The position numbers and the translations under genes were made by a program. 64,000 nucleotides of DNA from Bacillus sp. B1-b2. Lineage in GTDB: Bacteria; Bacillota; Bacilli; Bacillales; Cytobacillaceae. The DNA is taken from positions 124,001 to 188,000 of the forward strand of contig NZ_WEHU01000006.1 of the NCBI RefSeq assembly GCF_009183415.1. The letters run 5' to 3'. The notes beneath the pieces were generated by a model. That model was not told where the DNA came from, made no database searches, and worked only from the letters and a program-made list of their open reading frames with translations. Positions 43,747 through 53,666 of the stretch are shown piece by piece. Every line of letters begins with the position of its first letter. Position 1 is the first letter of the stretch.

Positions 43747-45619
43747 CTTTACTTAATGAATGATTATCCATATTTACTTTATATGTATTTCTTCCATGAT
43801 CTTTTGCTTTATATAAGGCTTCATCTGCTTTCAAAATAAGGGAAGAGGATCCCATTCCCTCCTTTGGGAACATGGTGGCGACACCTATACTAACTGTTAT
43901 ATAGTTACTTACCTTTGAATAGGCATGCTCTATTTCCTCACTCGCTAGCTTCTTCATCAATTCTTCAGCCATTCTTACTGATTCATGGGTATTCTTATTT
44001 AGTATGAGGATCGCAAATTCTTCTCCTCCATATCTTGCTACAAGGTCTTTATCTGCTAATTCTAAGCTCTGCATAACAGCAGCAATTCTAGCAAGAATCT
44101 CATCACCCTTTAAATGACCGTAATTATCATTATATAGTTTAAAATAATCCACATCTATTAATAACGCGGAGAAGGGTAGCTTTAATTGAATAGCTTCCTC
44201 CCAATACTCTTCTAATTTCTTATTAAAATTTCTCCGATTGGCTACATTTGTGAGTCCATCCATAAAGGATAAATGCACTAATTGATTATTTACCTGAATT
44301 AATTTCTGCTGTGAAGTAATTAATTCCTTTGTACGTTCTTTTATCTTCCAATCTAGATTCTCATTCAACTCTAATAGCTCTGTTTGTACTTTATCTACTT
44401 CTTTAAATGCACCTGAAAATTTTGAAAAAGTAACATAAGATTGAGAGAGAACAAATATTAGTAAACCGAAAGCTGCTAATTCACGCCCTACAATTACTTT
44501 TTGTGCTACTAAAATATCATAAAGAATAGCAAAGGAATACACCGTCATACACAGTAAAACAAGCTTTGCTCCTGACCTTTTATGATAGACAGTCCTGACA
44601 ATGGTAATCAGAACCGAAGCTAGTACGATTGGCATCATTCCATTAAAAAGGAATAGTATGCTAGAGTATATTCTTGCTGGAAATAGTATCACTATAGCAG
44701 AGAACAGGATGCCGAATATAGTAAAATATTTATTAATTCTCGGAAAAGCTTCCTCTTTATATAAGCTGGAAATAAATCGTAAAAATAGTGGGAGTGTTAA
44801 AAAGTACCAGAAAAAAGAGTTTTTCATCATTAGTTCCATTGAAATGGTAGGAAACCAATCTCCTAATATTCTTTCTCCAACAGCAGTAGAGCGAATACTT
44901 ATGGTTATGCAACTTAAACCAAACCATAGTGGAATTATATCTGACCTGCGATTTAAGTATTGTCCAATATGAATGAAGCCAATAATAAGTAAAACGAAAA
45001 AGAGGATATATTCAAAGCCAATTTGCTTTGTTGTTCTATCATGGATTTGACTATCTTTTCCTAAAAGGAGTGGATACCAAATGCCGCCTTCTCGGTAGTG
45101 AAAATTCGATACTTGAATGAGTATATCAGTTGTTTCTTCTGAAGCGGTAAAATTTACGACTTGTGGATCAAATCTAGCAACTTCTTCCTTCATAGATGTT
45201 CCTACTATACCTGAAGAAGCAAGTTTTTTTTGATCTACCCATAGTTGAAAGGCTGAAAAGTAATCCATCATTTTTAATCCATAGATTTGTCCTTTCTCTA
45301 GGCCATTGATGGAGAGATGATAGGTAGCATAGCTATCTGGTTTATTTAATTTTTTCCATAAAAGAGGAACATCTATCTCCGTTTTATCAGTCGCTTTCGT
45401 TAACGAATCAGGTGTAAGTAGTTGATTCCAATAAATATCCCAAGATCCTTCCAATGTAATAACCCCATCTTGATCAAAATCCCAATGATCCAAAGAAAGG
45501 GAACCATTATCTACCCTTATATTATCTGGTTTATCTGCTTTTTGATGATAAAGAATTACTGCTGATAGTGCTATAAATAAAGCAAGAAAGGGGAAGATGC
45601 CTATTTTTATATACTTCAT
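43721..45619 (-). CDS. Membrane diguanylate cyclase with 7TMR-DISM sensor
   Basis: 632 residues. A signal anchor is followed by an extracytoplasmic beta-rich domain (about 35-195, DISMED2-like), a seven-helix membrane region (about 200-390), a coiled coil (395-445) and a C-terminal GGDEF domain. The active site is RYGGEEF near 549, preceded by SFMDGLTNVANRRNF near 458. The inhibitory-site Arg of RxxD is absent (AxxD instead), so product feedback at an I-site is unlikely. It should make c-di-GMP in response to an external ligand, perhaps a carbohydrate. The last codons lie inside the shared terminator. Confidence 0.9.
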   Translation of the reverse strand: MKYIKIGIFPFLALFIALSAVILYHQKADKPDNIRVDNGSLSLDHWDFDQDGVITLEGSWDIYWNQLLTPDSLTKATDKTEIDVPLLWKKLNKPDSYATYHLSINGLEKGQIYGLKMMDYFSAFQLWVDQKKLASSGIVGTSMKEEVARFDPQVVNFTASEETTDILIQVSNFHYREGGIWYPLLLGKDSQIHDRTTKQIGFEYILFFVLLIIGFIHIGQYLNRRSDIIPLWFGLSCITISIRSTAVGERILGDWFPTISMELMMKNSFFWYFLTLPLFLRFISSLYKEEAFPRINKYFTIFGILFSAIVILFPARIYSSILFLFNGMMPIVLASVLITIVRTVYHKRSGAKLVLLCMTVYSFAILYDILVAQKVIVGRELAAFGLLIFVLSQSYVTFSKFSGAFKEVDKVQTELLELNENLDWKIKERTKELITSQQKLIQVNNQLVHLSFMDGLTNVANRRNFNKKLEEYWEEAIQLKLPFSALLIDVDYFKLYNDNYGHLKGDEILARIAAVMQSLELADKDLVARYGGEEFAILILNKNTHESVRMAEELMKKLASEEIEHAYSKVSNYITVSIGVATMFPKEGMGSSSLILKADEALYKAKDHGRNTYKVNMDNHSLSKEKREKLLQ

Positions 45620-45916
45620 GACTTTACCTCACATAGATGTTGTACTATCTTTTATAGTAGAGAAAATTAGGTCATTAGTCACTAATATATATATAGGCAA
45701 ATTTACTCATTATATGATCAGTTTTATTTTAAGATGTTTTCATGGAGATATACTATGACATGCTATTCTAAAAATAAGGGGAAGAAATCTAATTTTTGTG
45801 GAATATGAGTTGAGAGCACTATTGAAAAGATTTATACAGCCTCCATTATGAAGAAAACGAAGCACATATTTTTGGAAAACAAAAAAGACTAGCCCGTAAG
45901 CTAATCTTCTCTTCTA
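45620..45916. other. Intergenic region between diguanylate cyclase and aguB
   Basis: 297 bp containing the aguB terminator. A 17-codon ATG frame on the plus strand at about 45754 follows a weak GGAG; I do not regard it as a supported gene. Confidence 0.4.
45881..45907 (-). terminator. Terminator of aguA-aguB
   Basis: On the minus strand AGATTAGC pairs with GCTAGTCT (one wobble) and TTTTTTG follows. Confidence 0.8.
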
Positions 45917-46792
45917 TTAGATTAATGTACTTCCGTCATAAGAAGTTATTACTTTATATAAATCAGGACGGCGATCTCTAAAAATCCCCCATTCAATACG
46001 TTGTGTTTCTAGTTGATCTAAATCAAATTCAGCTACTAATACAGTCTCTTCAGTGCGTCCTGCTTCTTCAATTTTATTCCCCTGTGGTCCTGCAATAAAG
46101 GAAGAACCATAGAAGGTAATACTTGATTCTTCGTCACTCTCTAATCCAATTCTGTTTGACGCAATAACTGGCATTAAGTTGGAAGCAGCATGTCCAAGCA
46201 TACATGTTTGCCAATGATCTTTTGAATCGATAGAAGTATCCTGTGGTTCTGAACCAATTGCAGTTGGATAAAGTAAAATTTCTGCTCCCATTAATGCCAT
46301 AGCGCGTGCTGCTTCAGGATACCATTGATCCCAACAGATACCCACGCCGATTTTTCCAAAGCGTGTATTCCATACTTTAAATCCTGTATCTCCTGGATTA
46401 AAATAGAATTTTTCTTCATAACCAGGACCATCAGGAATATGACTTTTGCGGTAAGTTCCTAGAATGGTTCCATCTGCATCAATCATGGCTACCGAGTTAT
46501 ATCGTGCATAATTCTTTTTCTCATAGAAACTAATAGGAAGAACTACTTTTAATTCCTTTGCTAATTCTTTAAAGTGATTGATTGCTTTATTTGTCTCTAC
46601 TTCTCTTGCATATACATAGTAATCGGACTTTTCTTTTTGGCAGAAGTATGGTGTTTCAAACAACTCTTGTAAAAGGATAACGTTTGCTCCTTTTGCAGCT
46701 GCTTCTCTTACTAATCGATCTGCTTTTTCAATATTTTCATCCATATTATTACTACAGCTCATTTGTGTTGCTGCTACTTTTACTTTTCTCAT
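45917..46792 (-). CDS. aguB: N-carbamoylputrescine amidase
   Basis: 291 residues, nitrilase superfamily. The catalytic triad is visible: Glu in ILLQELFETPYFC near 43, Lys in YRKSHIPDGPGYEEKFYF near 116, and Cys in GVGICWDQWYPEAAR near 153. The HIPDGPGYEEKFYF segment is specific to carbamoylputrescine amidases. It hydrolyses N-carbamoylputrescine to putrescine, CO2 and ammonia. It lies 21 bp downstream of aguA, with which it forms the two-step agmatine route to putrescine. Confidence 0.95.
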   Translation of the reverse strand: MRKVKVAATQMSCSNNMDENIEKADRLVREAAAKGANVILLQELFETPYFCQKEKSDYYVYAREVETNKAINHFKELAKELKVVLPISFYEKKNYARYNSVAMIDADGTILGTYRKSHIPDGPGYEEKFYFNPGDTGFKVWNTRFGKIGVGICWDQWYPEAARAMALMGAEILLYPTAIGSEPQDTSIDSKDHWQTCMLGHAASNLMPVIASNRIGLESDEESSITFYGSSFIAGPQGNKIEEAGRTEETVLVAEFDLDQLETQRIEWGIFRDRRPDLYKVITSYDGSTLI

Positions 46793-46813
46793 CTATTTCA
46801 CCTCGAGTAAAAT

Positions 46814-47848
46814 TTATTGATTACCTAAGACCATTTGCTGTGTTGTACAATGTACATTTCCACCCTCGCGGATAATCGCCATTCCATTGATTGTGCGGAT
46901 TTTTCTATCTGGGAAGAAGTCTTGTAATACTTTTTCAGCATTTTTATCTGCTTCTTCGGCCGTACCACCGAAAACAGGTAAAATAATTCCATCATTCACA
47001 AAATAAAAATTGATATAGCTCAATGTTAATCTACTATCTTCATGCATAACTATTGGTGGTTGTTCAATTGGAATAATCTCTAGTTTACGCCCTAAAGCAT
47101 CTGTTTCGCTTTCTAAGATAGCAATATTTTCTTGTGTAATAGTATAGTTTTCATCTGCTGGATCATTGCATACTTGCATCATAATTTTACCTGGCGCCAC
47201 GAAGCAAGCGACATTATCTACATGACCGTCTGTTTCATCTCCACTTAAACCTGATTTTAACCAAATAACCTTTTTCACATTTAAATATGCTTTTAGCTGT
47301 TCTTCAATCTCTTCCTTTGACAGTTGAGAATTACGGTTTGTATTCAATAGGCATTCTTCTGTTGTAATAACAGTACCTTCACCATCTACATGGATAGATC
47401 CACCTTCCATCACTAGTGGTGCGTCAAACTTCTCTATTTGGAACTTTTCTAGAATCTTAGGAGCCACTTCATTATCTAAATCCCAAGGAGAATATTTTCC
47501 TCCCCAAGCATTGAATTGCCAGTTTACTGCAGCAACTTTTTTATCATCATTAATAAGAAATGTTGGGCCATTGTCTCTTAACCAAGCATCATTGTGTTCA
47601 ATTGCTAAGGTATCAATATTATTCTTATCTTCAAACAATGCTTGAACAGCATCTGCTTCATCTGGGTTCACTACGATAGTTACTGGTTCAAATTCTGAAA
47701 TCGCATGGATTAGTTCTGCATAGCCTTTGCTCACTGCTTCATAATCATCAGGAAAAACCATGGAATCTTTTACAGGCCAAGAAATAAATGTTCTTTCATG
47801 CTTATCCCATTCTGCGGGCATTCTATAATTTAATTCTATTGGTAGCAT
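46814..47848 (-). CDS. aguA: Agmatine deiminase
   Basis: 344 residues, peptidyl-arginine deiminase-like beta/alpha propeller. Conserved segments are AEWDKHERTFISWP near 12, NDAWLRDNGPTF near 86, MEGGSIHVDGEGTV near 150, DETDGHVDNVACF near 208 with the active-site His, and the nucleophilic Cys in REGGNVHCTTQQ near 335. It converts agmatine to N-carbamoylputrescine, the substrate of AguB. ATG start behind GAGAGAAG. Confidence 0.95.
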   Translation of the reverse strand: MLPIELNYRMPAEWDKHERTFISWPVKDSMVFPDDYEAVSKGYAELIHAISEFEPVTIVVNPDEADAVQALFEDKNNIDTLAIEHNDAWLRDNGPTFLINDDKKVAAVNWQFNAWGGKYSPWDLDNEVAPKILEKFQIEKFDAPLVMEGGSIHVDGEGTVITTEECLLNTNRNSQLSKEEIEEQLKAYLNVKKVIWLKSGLSGDETDGHVDNVACFVAPGKIMMQVCNDPADENYTITQENIAILESETDALGRKLEIIPIEQPPIVMHEDSRLTLSYINFYFVNDGIILPVFGGTAEEADKNAEKVLQDFFPDRKIRTINGMAIIREGGNVHCTTQQMVLGNQ

Positions 47849-48177
47849 TATCTTCTCTCACTTTGCAATAATATTTTCAAGAACTTCTAACTAACATCAT
47901 ATTATAATGAAAGTCTATTATAAAGGGAAACTTATAGTAGTGGTAAATTTTTTCAGACACAGATAGATAGTAGAAATGAGCTGCTTTAAAGGGGTATTTC
48001 AACTAACTGAGTATGAATTCTAAAATGAGGACTCCTTTGAAGAACATTATATATCTATTATGTGCCTTAATTAGTAGAAATATTGCTAATTAAAAAAGAG
48101 AACGAAAAGAAGCCACTATTGTAAAGTTGGCTCCTCTCTTTTATTTTCTACTAAGCATTAGACAAGAGAAATAGAGA
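47849..48177. other. Intergenic region upstream of aguA
   Basis: 329 bp. It carries the aguA promoter region and the terminator of the PTS operon (48092-48134). I see no gene and no riboswitch. Confidence 0.5.
48092..48134 (-). terminator. Terminator of PTS operon
   Basis: On the minus strand AGGAGCCA pairs with TGGCTTCT (wobble allowed) and a T-rich tail ending in TTTTTT follows. Confidence 0.65.
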
Positions 48178-50109
48178 CTATTCTTTCATCAACTCCATAA
48201 ACTCCTCATAGTCACTTACTCTAACCATTTTTTGCACTCTTGCCTTATCCTCAATGATTTGTCCTAACATCTCATACATCTCTTGTAAATCTTCTTGGCT
48301 ATTCTTTTTCACACATAAAAGGAGAATTAGCTGTACAGAATTATTATTCCAGCTAATAGGTTTCTCTAAAGTACATATACTTAGAAAGGTTTTTTCTGTC
48401 TGTGGAGTGATAGGATGTGGAATAGCAACTAAGTTTCCATATGAGGTGGAAGCGACTTTTTCTCTTGCATAAACTGCCTCTAAAAATGTTTGATCAACTA
48501 ATTCCTTTTCAATCAATTGTTCATATAAAAACTGCAAAACCTGTTCCTGTGAATCGAACTTTTTCCTAAAGAAAGCTAGTTCTTCTAAGAAGAAGGATGG
48601 AGTCGTTTGGTTATTACTCTGGTGCATGATAAATTTTTCAATTGCCTTTAAATCACTTTCCTTCAAGATAGCATTAACTTGAATAACTGGCACATTAAAA
48701 TTCTCACTTATAGGTATAGAGCTTACAATGAGATCAATATCGTTCAAATTATATTGCTCTAGCTTATAATACTCTGTGGTTTCTACTACCTCTAAATTAC
48801 TTCCAAAATAAGACTTTAATCGATAATAAATGAGTTGAGCTGTTCCAAGGCCAGAGGCACATACTACTAAGCATCTTTTAGAGCCAGAGTTTAGCTTTTT
48901 TCTTTCCATTGCTGCACCAATATGAAGAGCCAGATAGCCAACTTCATTCTCGTCCATTTCAATTCCTGTATATTCTGTAATGGCAAGTCCTGCAATGATG
49001 CCTGCTTCATATGCAAGAGGATAATTATTTTTTATCTCCCTTAGCATAGGATTTCTAATATTCATTCCATATTTAATTCGATTAACAGCTGGCTTTAAAT
49101 GCAGGCTCATACCAAAGATAAGTTCTTCATCCTTTTCAATACCAAGGTCTAGCTGTTCTTCTATCTTGGATAAGGTAAAGGTTACAAGTTCAAAAATATC
49201 TTTCTCAATTACATGGTCAATTTCTCCTCTTTTTTGGGAGACCATTTTTGTACCTAATAAATGCATAGCAATATATGCTATCTCTTCTTGTGGAAAGGTT
49301 ACTTCATATAGTGCTTCCACTTCTTTCACCATTTGACTTGCAACATGATATTCTTTTTGTTGTTGCATTTCATCTAAATCAGCATGGATAAGTGCTGCAT
49401 AGTGTCCGCTTACAATTCTTTTATGCGCTATAATGATATGAATTAACAAGTTATTGATTGCTATATCTGATAAAGTAATATCATGTTTCTCAATTTGTCT
49501 TAAAATAATAGTTTGGATTTTCTCCTTGTTAGTATCAGAGAAAAAGGATGGAAGCGGTACATCTAACGCACTACTTGTTTGCTGATTTCTATTAAGCACA
49601 TATTCAGATAAACAAAAACGGACCTTTATCTCTTCTCCTAATACTTTTAGTCCATAATTTGGTTTTGCTTCCAAAGTAATATCATATTTTTGTAATATTT
49701 CTTTTACACTTTTTATATCTAATTGAATCGTTGATTTACTAATATATAATTCTTCGGCTAAGTCATCTAGCTTAATATAGTGGTCACTTAACAGAAAACG
49801 AGTAATTAAATAGGTTACTCTATCTTCTGGAGTCTTTGGTATTGCCTTATTATAAAAGGAATTTTCAACAGAGATTGACTGTAAAAAGGCTTGAAATAAT
49901 TGTTTATCCCTAATCTCTAATTTATATCCTTTTGAAATAACAGCGATAATCCTCGCTCCATTGCTATTCAATATATAATCTAAATTCTTGATGTCTTCTC
50001 TAATCGTCCTACTCGTCACTTCATTTTCGGTAGCTAAATAACTTCCTGTTATAGGTGTATCCGCTGTCATTAATTCTCGTAGTATCTCTTTCATCCGGGA
50101 GCTTAACAA
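48178..50109 (-). CDS. LicR-like PTS-controlled transcription regulator (HTH-PRD-EIIB-EIIA)
   Basis: 643 residues from a TTG at 50109, eight bases after AAAGGAG; a longer frame to 50175 contains that ribosome site. B. subtilis LicR is 641. Order: two N-terminal HTH domains (SYLATENEVTSRTIREDIKNLDYIL at the first), two PTS regulation domains with conserved His (residues about 160-375), an EIIB-like domain with Cys in LVVCASGLGTAQ near 388, and an EIIA-like domain with His in VAIPHPITP. It is probably an activator of the cotranscribed IIB-IIC-IIA genes, switched by phosphorylation. Last gene of the operon. Confidence 0.88.
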   Translation of the reverse strand: MLSSRMKEILRELMTADTPITGSYLATENEVTSRTIREDIKNLDYILNSNGARIIAVISKGYKLEIRDKQLFQAFLQSISVENSFYNKAIPKTPEDRVTYLITRFLLSDHYIKLDDLAEELYISKSTIQLDIKSVKEILQKYDITLEAKPNYGLKVLGEEIKVRFCLSEYVLNRNQQTSSALDVPLPSFFSDTNKEKIQTIILRQIEKHDITLSDIAINNLLIHIIIAHKRIVSGHYAALIHADLDEMQQQKEYHVASQMVKEVEALYEVTFPQEEIAYIAMHLLGTKMVSQKRGEIDHVIEKDIFELVTFTLSKIEEQLDLGIEKDEELIFGMSLHLKPAVNRIKYGMNIRNPMLREIKNNYPLAYEAGIIAGLAITEYTGIEMDENEVGYLALHIGAAMERKKLNSGSKRCLVVCASGLGTAQLIYYRLKSYFGSNLEVVETTEYYKLEQYNLNDIDLIVSSIPISENFNVPVIQVNAILKESDLKAIEKFIMHQSNNQTTPSFFLEELAFFRKKFDSQEQVLQFLYEQLIEKELVDQTFLEAVYAREKVASTSYGNLVAIPHPITPQTEKTFLSICTLEKPISWNNNSVQLILLLCVKKNSQEDLQEMYEMLGQIIEDKARVQKMVRVSDYEEFMELMKE

Positions 50110-50247
50110 TACAAAGTCTCCTTTCCTTAGTGGGGTACGTAATGTTTTTGCCCATACTAAAGTAGCTGCATTCATTACTCAAAAAGGCTCTGATCCTTTT
50201 TTCATGACCAGAACCATTATACTACATAAACAAATAGTATCTTATAC

Positions 50248-50562
50248 TTATTTATTGCGATATATTTCAATAATCTCTACAGCTAAATCACGTACAGTCA
50301 TAGCAGTCATCAAATGATCCTGAGAATGAACCAAGATAACGTTCACACCTTTTCCATTACCACTTGCTTCTTCTTGAAGTAGTTTTGTTTGAAAACTATG
50401 TGCTTTTCCAAGCTCTGCACTAGACTCTGCTAACAGTTTGTCTGCTTGTTCGAATTTCCCTTCTTTTGCTTCTTGTATTGCCTCCATTGCGCAAGAACGT
50501 CCATTCCCAGCGAATAAGATAATTTGAAATGCGATTTCTGTCATTTTGTCCATTGCTTCCAT
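50248..50562 (-). CDS. PTS lactose/cellobiose-type EIIA
   Basis: 104 residues, three-helix bundle of the lactose/cellobiose family. Phospho-His lies in VHSQDHLMTAM (about 77-87). It passes phosphate from HPr to the IIB protein encoded upstream in the same operon. LicA/CelC-like; the sugar is a beta-glucoside such as cellobiose or chitobiose, not resolvable from sequence. Confidence 0.92.
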   Translation of the reverse strand: MEAMDKMTEIAFQIILFAGNGRSCAMEAIQEAKEGKFEQADKLLAESSAELGKAHSFQTKLLQEEASGNGKGVNVILVHSQDHLMTAMTVRDLAVEIIEIYRNK

Positions 50563-50658
50563 ACATAGCCACTCCGTTTCTTTCCAGCCTATTTCTAAGA
50601 TTCTAGAAGAGGCTTTTCTCTATAAGCTAAAACCTCTTCTATATTCATTTCTTTCTAC

Positions 50659-51942
50659 TTATCCTTGTTTTTCTGTTTCATAATAGTTCTTATCTAGAAC
50701 TTTTAAGAATGGCCACCAAATCGCCATTACTACTAATAAGTTGAATATCTGAAGTGCTGCACCTCTCCATGAGTTTCCTGTAGCTAAGAATCCACTTATT
50801 CCAATTGGAGTAGTCCAAGAAACGATAATTCCCGCTGGCTTAGGTACTAGCCCTACTGACATTGTAAAATAGGTAATAATTGTAATAACAACAGGTGCTA
50901 ATAACCAAGGGATAACAACTAATGGATTCATGATGATAGGTAGACCGAAAATGATGGGTTCATTTACATTAAAGATTCCTGCTGGTCCTCCTAATTTCCC
51001 CAATTCTTTTGTCTGTCTACTTTTCCCTACTAAGAAAATCAAGATTACTACTGCCAATGTCATCCCAGTTCCACCCATACCAACTAGGAATGTGTCCATA
51101 AATTGCTTGGTAATAATATTTGGAAGCTCTGTTCCAGCCTGGAAAGCACTTAAATTCTGATCATTTAATGCATACCATATTGGATCTAATACAGAGTTCA
51201 TAATAATTTGTCCATGTAAACCAAAGAACCAGAATATTTGAATTAAAAGTACTACTATAATCGTAGCAGGTAGGCTGCTTCCTAAGCTAGTTAAAGGTTC
51301 TTGGATAATAGTATAGATAAAGTTTTGTACCGTATCAAACGATGTAAAACTAAATAAGATACGAATAATTAAGAAGAAAGTCAATGTTAGTGTGATTGGT
51401 ATTAATGCACTAAAGGACCTTGAAACTGATTCTGGTACACCTGGTGGCATTTTAATAGTCCAATTCTTCTTCACAAAGAAACGATATAATTCCGCAGAAA
51501 TAAAAGCGGTAAAAATCCCCAAGAACATACCTTGAGCTCCTAGAATAGCAGTAGGGATAACCCCAGTAACACCATCTAGCTCTTGCGGGTTTAAGATTAG
51601 GAAAGAGGCAACAGCCACTGCTGATCCATAAATGGCTTCTAACCCATAGCTTTGAGTTAGTTTATAACCTATTCCCATCAGTACGAATAATCCCATAATA
51701 CTAAGTGTAGCAGCAGAAGCTGGCCCTAACGCATTTTGGTAGGCAGCGTAACTATCTTCACTTAGTACTTTATCAAGGAAAGGAAAATTAGCAATTACAA
51801 CAAAGATAGAACCAAATATGATTAAAGGCAAGGCAATCATAAATCCATCTCTTAATGCCGCCAAATAGCGATTGTTATTCAACTTTTCTGCAATAGGCAA
51901 AAGACTGTTTTCTAGTATTTCCATAAATTTATTCATGGTCAT
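50659..51942 (-). CDS. PTS cellobiose-type EIIC permease
   Basis: 427 residues and about ten membrane helices. Family landmarks are the N-terminal LPIAEKLNNNRYLAALRDGFMIALPLIIFGS near 15-45, WFFGLHGQIIMNSV near 235, and GGPAGIFNVNEPIIFGLPIIMNP near 317-339, which holds the sugar-binding Glu. It transports and phosphorylates the sugar together with IIB. Flanked by IIB (49 bp) and IIA (96 bp). Confidence 0.93.
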   Translation of the reverse strand: MTMNKFMEILENSLLPIAEKLNNNRYLAALRDGFMIALPLIIFGSIFVVIANFPFLDKVLSEDSYAAYQNALGPASAATLSIMGLFVLMGIGYKLTQSYGLEAIYGSAVAVASFLILNPQELDGVTGVIPTAILGAQGMFLGIFTAFISAELYRFFVKKNWTIKMPPGVPESVSRSFSALIPITLTLTFFLIIRILFSFTSFDTVQNFIYTIIQEPLTSLGSSLPATIIVVLLIQIFWFFGLHGQIIMNSVLDPIWYALNDQNLSAFQAGTELPNIITKQFMDTFLVGMGGTGMTLAVVILIFLVGKSRQTKELGKLGGPAGIFNVNEPIIFGLPIIMNPLVVIPWLLAPVVITIITYFTMSVGLVPKPAGIIVSWTTPIGISGFLATGNSWRGAALQIFNLLVVMAIWWPFLKVLDKNYYETEKQG

Positions 51943-51990
51943 TTCCCCTCATTTAATAGTAAGTGCTTTCATTTATCAGTAAAATGGTGC

Positions 51991-52302
51991 TTAGTTATTC
52001 TCAATCAATTCTAATGCTTTATTTAATACAGCTAATCCATCAATACGGCCATATGCAACTGGATCAATTACATCTAACGGTATACCAACTTCTTCGGCTG
52101 AACTAGCTAATTTCTTTTTCAAGAAGCGCATTTGTGGACCAATCAATAATACATCCGCTCGCTCCATATCTGATACTGCTTTATCTTGAGCAACTGCCCA
52201 AATCTCTGCTTCGATCCCTTTCTCCGCTGCAGCTTCTTTCATTTTAGAAACTAATAAGCTTGTTGACATACCTGAAGAACATGCTAATAAAATTCTTTTC
52301 AT
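51991..52302 (-). CDS. PTS lactose/cellobiose-type EIIB
   Basis: 103 residues from the ATG at 52302, eight bases after GGAGG; a longer in-frame start includes that ribosome site. Phospho-Cys is in LLACSSGMSTSLLV (Cys8). First gene of the PTS operon. Size and motif match LicB/CelA. No 6-phospho-beta-glucosidase gene is present in this operon, so the hydrolase must be elsewhere. Confidence 0.93.
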   Translation of the reverse strand: MKRILLACSSGMSTSLLVSKMKEAAAEKGIEAEIWAVAQDKAVSDMERADVLLIGPQMRFLKKKLASSAEEVGIPLDVIDPVAYGRIDGLAVLNKALELIENN

Positions 52303-52455
52303 GGTGAATAACCTCCATAACATTTATTTAAAAGATTTATATGTGGATAATTTCTACACTCTTATCTTATATTGAAAACTCTTACAACTAAAGCTATTGT
52401 TTTTCCGTCTGAAGGGGGAAAAAGTATGGTTGATTAGGTAGGCTGGGACTCTCCG

Positions 52456-52486
52456 TAAAAAAAATCCCAACAAGTGTTGGGATTTT
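52456..52486 (-). terminator. Terminator of the spo0M-like/terC operon
   Basis: AAAATCCCAACA pairs with TGTTGGGATTTT across two bases. The longer T-run is on the minus strand, 7 bp after the terC stop. Confidence 0.9.
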
Positions 52487-52492
52487 AAAATA

Positions 52493-53254
52493 CTACTTCA
52501 CTATTTCTTTCTTCTCTTTCGATAGGAACCAACCTACTATAGCAATAAGTAATAATACCGACCAAAAAATGGTTTTCCATAGCGTACTTTTCCCAAATCC
52601 TTCTTCAATGATAGCTAGATTCGGATGGGAAAGTGCATATACAGCTAACTTAACGCCAACCCATGCAACGATAGCAAAAGCTGTTGTCTCAAGTCCTGGT
52701 CTTCTTTCTAATAATCCTACAAAATAATTAGCAGCAAATCGCATGATAACAATACCAATAATACCTGCTAGAAGAACTACAAGAAAATGGCCACCATCCA
52801 GCCCACCAATTGTAGGTAGATTTGTTAATGGTAACGTAACCGCCAAAGCTACTGCTGCCAAAATGGCATCAACTGCAAATGCAACATCCGCAAATTCGAC
52901 TTTTATTACAGTCACCCAAAAACCAGAACCTTTACTTTCTTTCGTACCATCTTTATTTTTAGGTTGAAGGAAGTGCTTCTTCCCCAAATGGTAAAGAGCA
53001 ATTCCTATTAAATAAATAGCCCCTAAAGCCTGAACTTGCCATATATTTGCTAAATACGAAATAATAAATAATGATCCAAAACGGAAAATAAACGCCCCGC
53101 CTAAACCATAGAAAAGAGCCTTTTTCCTTTGCTCATCTGGTAAATGCTTTACCATTGTAGCAATTACCAGTGCGTTATCTGCAGCTAGTATTCCCTCAAG
53201 TGCGATAAGAACCATCAGTACCCAGCCATACTCTAATAACATAACTGTATCCAA
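52493..53254 (-). CDS. TerC family membrane protein, probable Mn2+ exporter (MeeF/YceF-like)
   Basis: 253 residues and about seven to eight membrane helices. TerC motifs are LIALEGILAADNALVIATMV near 17-36 and VEFADVAFAVDAILAAVALA near 123-142, with the acidic residues expected to bind metal. B. subtilis homologues YceF and YkoY export manganese and help load secreted enzymes with metal. Here a yybP-ykoY Mn2+ riboswitch heads the operon, strongly supporting a manganese role. A TTG start 10 nt after AAAGGGG is used unless an in-frame ATG at 53242 is. It is 25 bp after the Spo0M-like gene. Confidence 0.88.
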   Translation of the reverse strand: MDTVMLLEYGWVLMVLIALEGILAADNALVIATMVKHLPDEQRKKALFYGLGGAFIFRFGSLFIISYLANIWQVQALGAIYLIGIALYHLGKKHFLQPKNKDGTKESKGSGFWVTVIKVEFADVAFAVDAILAAVALAVTLPLTNLPTIGGLDGGHFLVVLLAGIIGIVIMRFAANYFVGLLERRPGLETTAFAIVAWVGVKLAVYALSHPNLAIIEEGFGKSTLWKTIFWSVLLLIAIVGWFLSKEKKEIVK

Positions 53255-53279
53255 AGAAGAAAAACCCCTTTCCCTTGTT

Positions 53280-53666
53280 TTATTTCTTAACCACTAGCTC
53301 ATCATGATCATCACTAACTTTATTATCTGCGAAAATTAGATTTGTATGAAATTTATAGGTACATCTTTGTGAAGAAGGCTCCAATTCAGGTGACAACTGA
53401 AAGGTAAAAGGAACGATTAAATCCTCCTCTTCCTTCAACTGTTTAGACATTAATATAGTCGTCACGGTTTGAACTGGTTCCAATATTCCATTTTGTGTTT
53501 CTTTCATGAGCATACACTCTAATCTTTTTAACTTTTGACTCTTTGTTCCTCCCTTAATATGAAAGTTACCTGATATAATCTCATGATATTTTGCTTCTTT
53601 TTTACTAATTTTTAAATCAACTTTAGGTGAACCAATTTTTAACCATTTCGCTACTAATTTAAGCAA
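53280..53666 (-). CDS. Short Spo0M-like (arrestin-fold) protein
   Basis: 128 residues from a TTG start behind AGGAGGAAGG. WLKIGSPKVDLKISKKEAKYHEIISGNFHIKGGTKSQKLKRLE resembles the N-terminal half of Spo0M (GIGSAKVDT...GGVVHVKGG), an arrestin-like beta sandwich. Spo0M itself is about 258 residues, so this protein has only one of the two lobes. Position between a Mn2+ riboswitch and a TerC exporter suggests it helps the exporter or metal-linked secretion; that is inference. Spo0M-family proteins also affect sporulation and cell envelope. Confidence 0.65.
   Translation of the reverse strand: MLKLVAKWLKIGSPKVDLKISKKEAKYHEIISGNFHIKGGTKSQKLKRLECMLMKETQNGILEPVQTVTTILMSKQLKEEEDLIVPFTFQLSPELEPSSQRCTYKFHTNLIFADNKVSDDHDELVVKK

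Noticed and set aside
50110-50175. Longer N-terminus of the LicR-like regulator
   Set aside because: It contains the AAAGGAG site that serves the TTG at 50109, and the shorter form has the family length.
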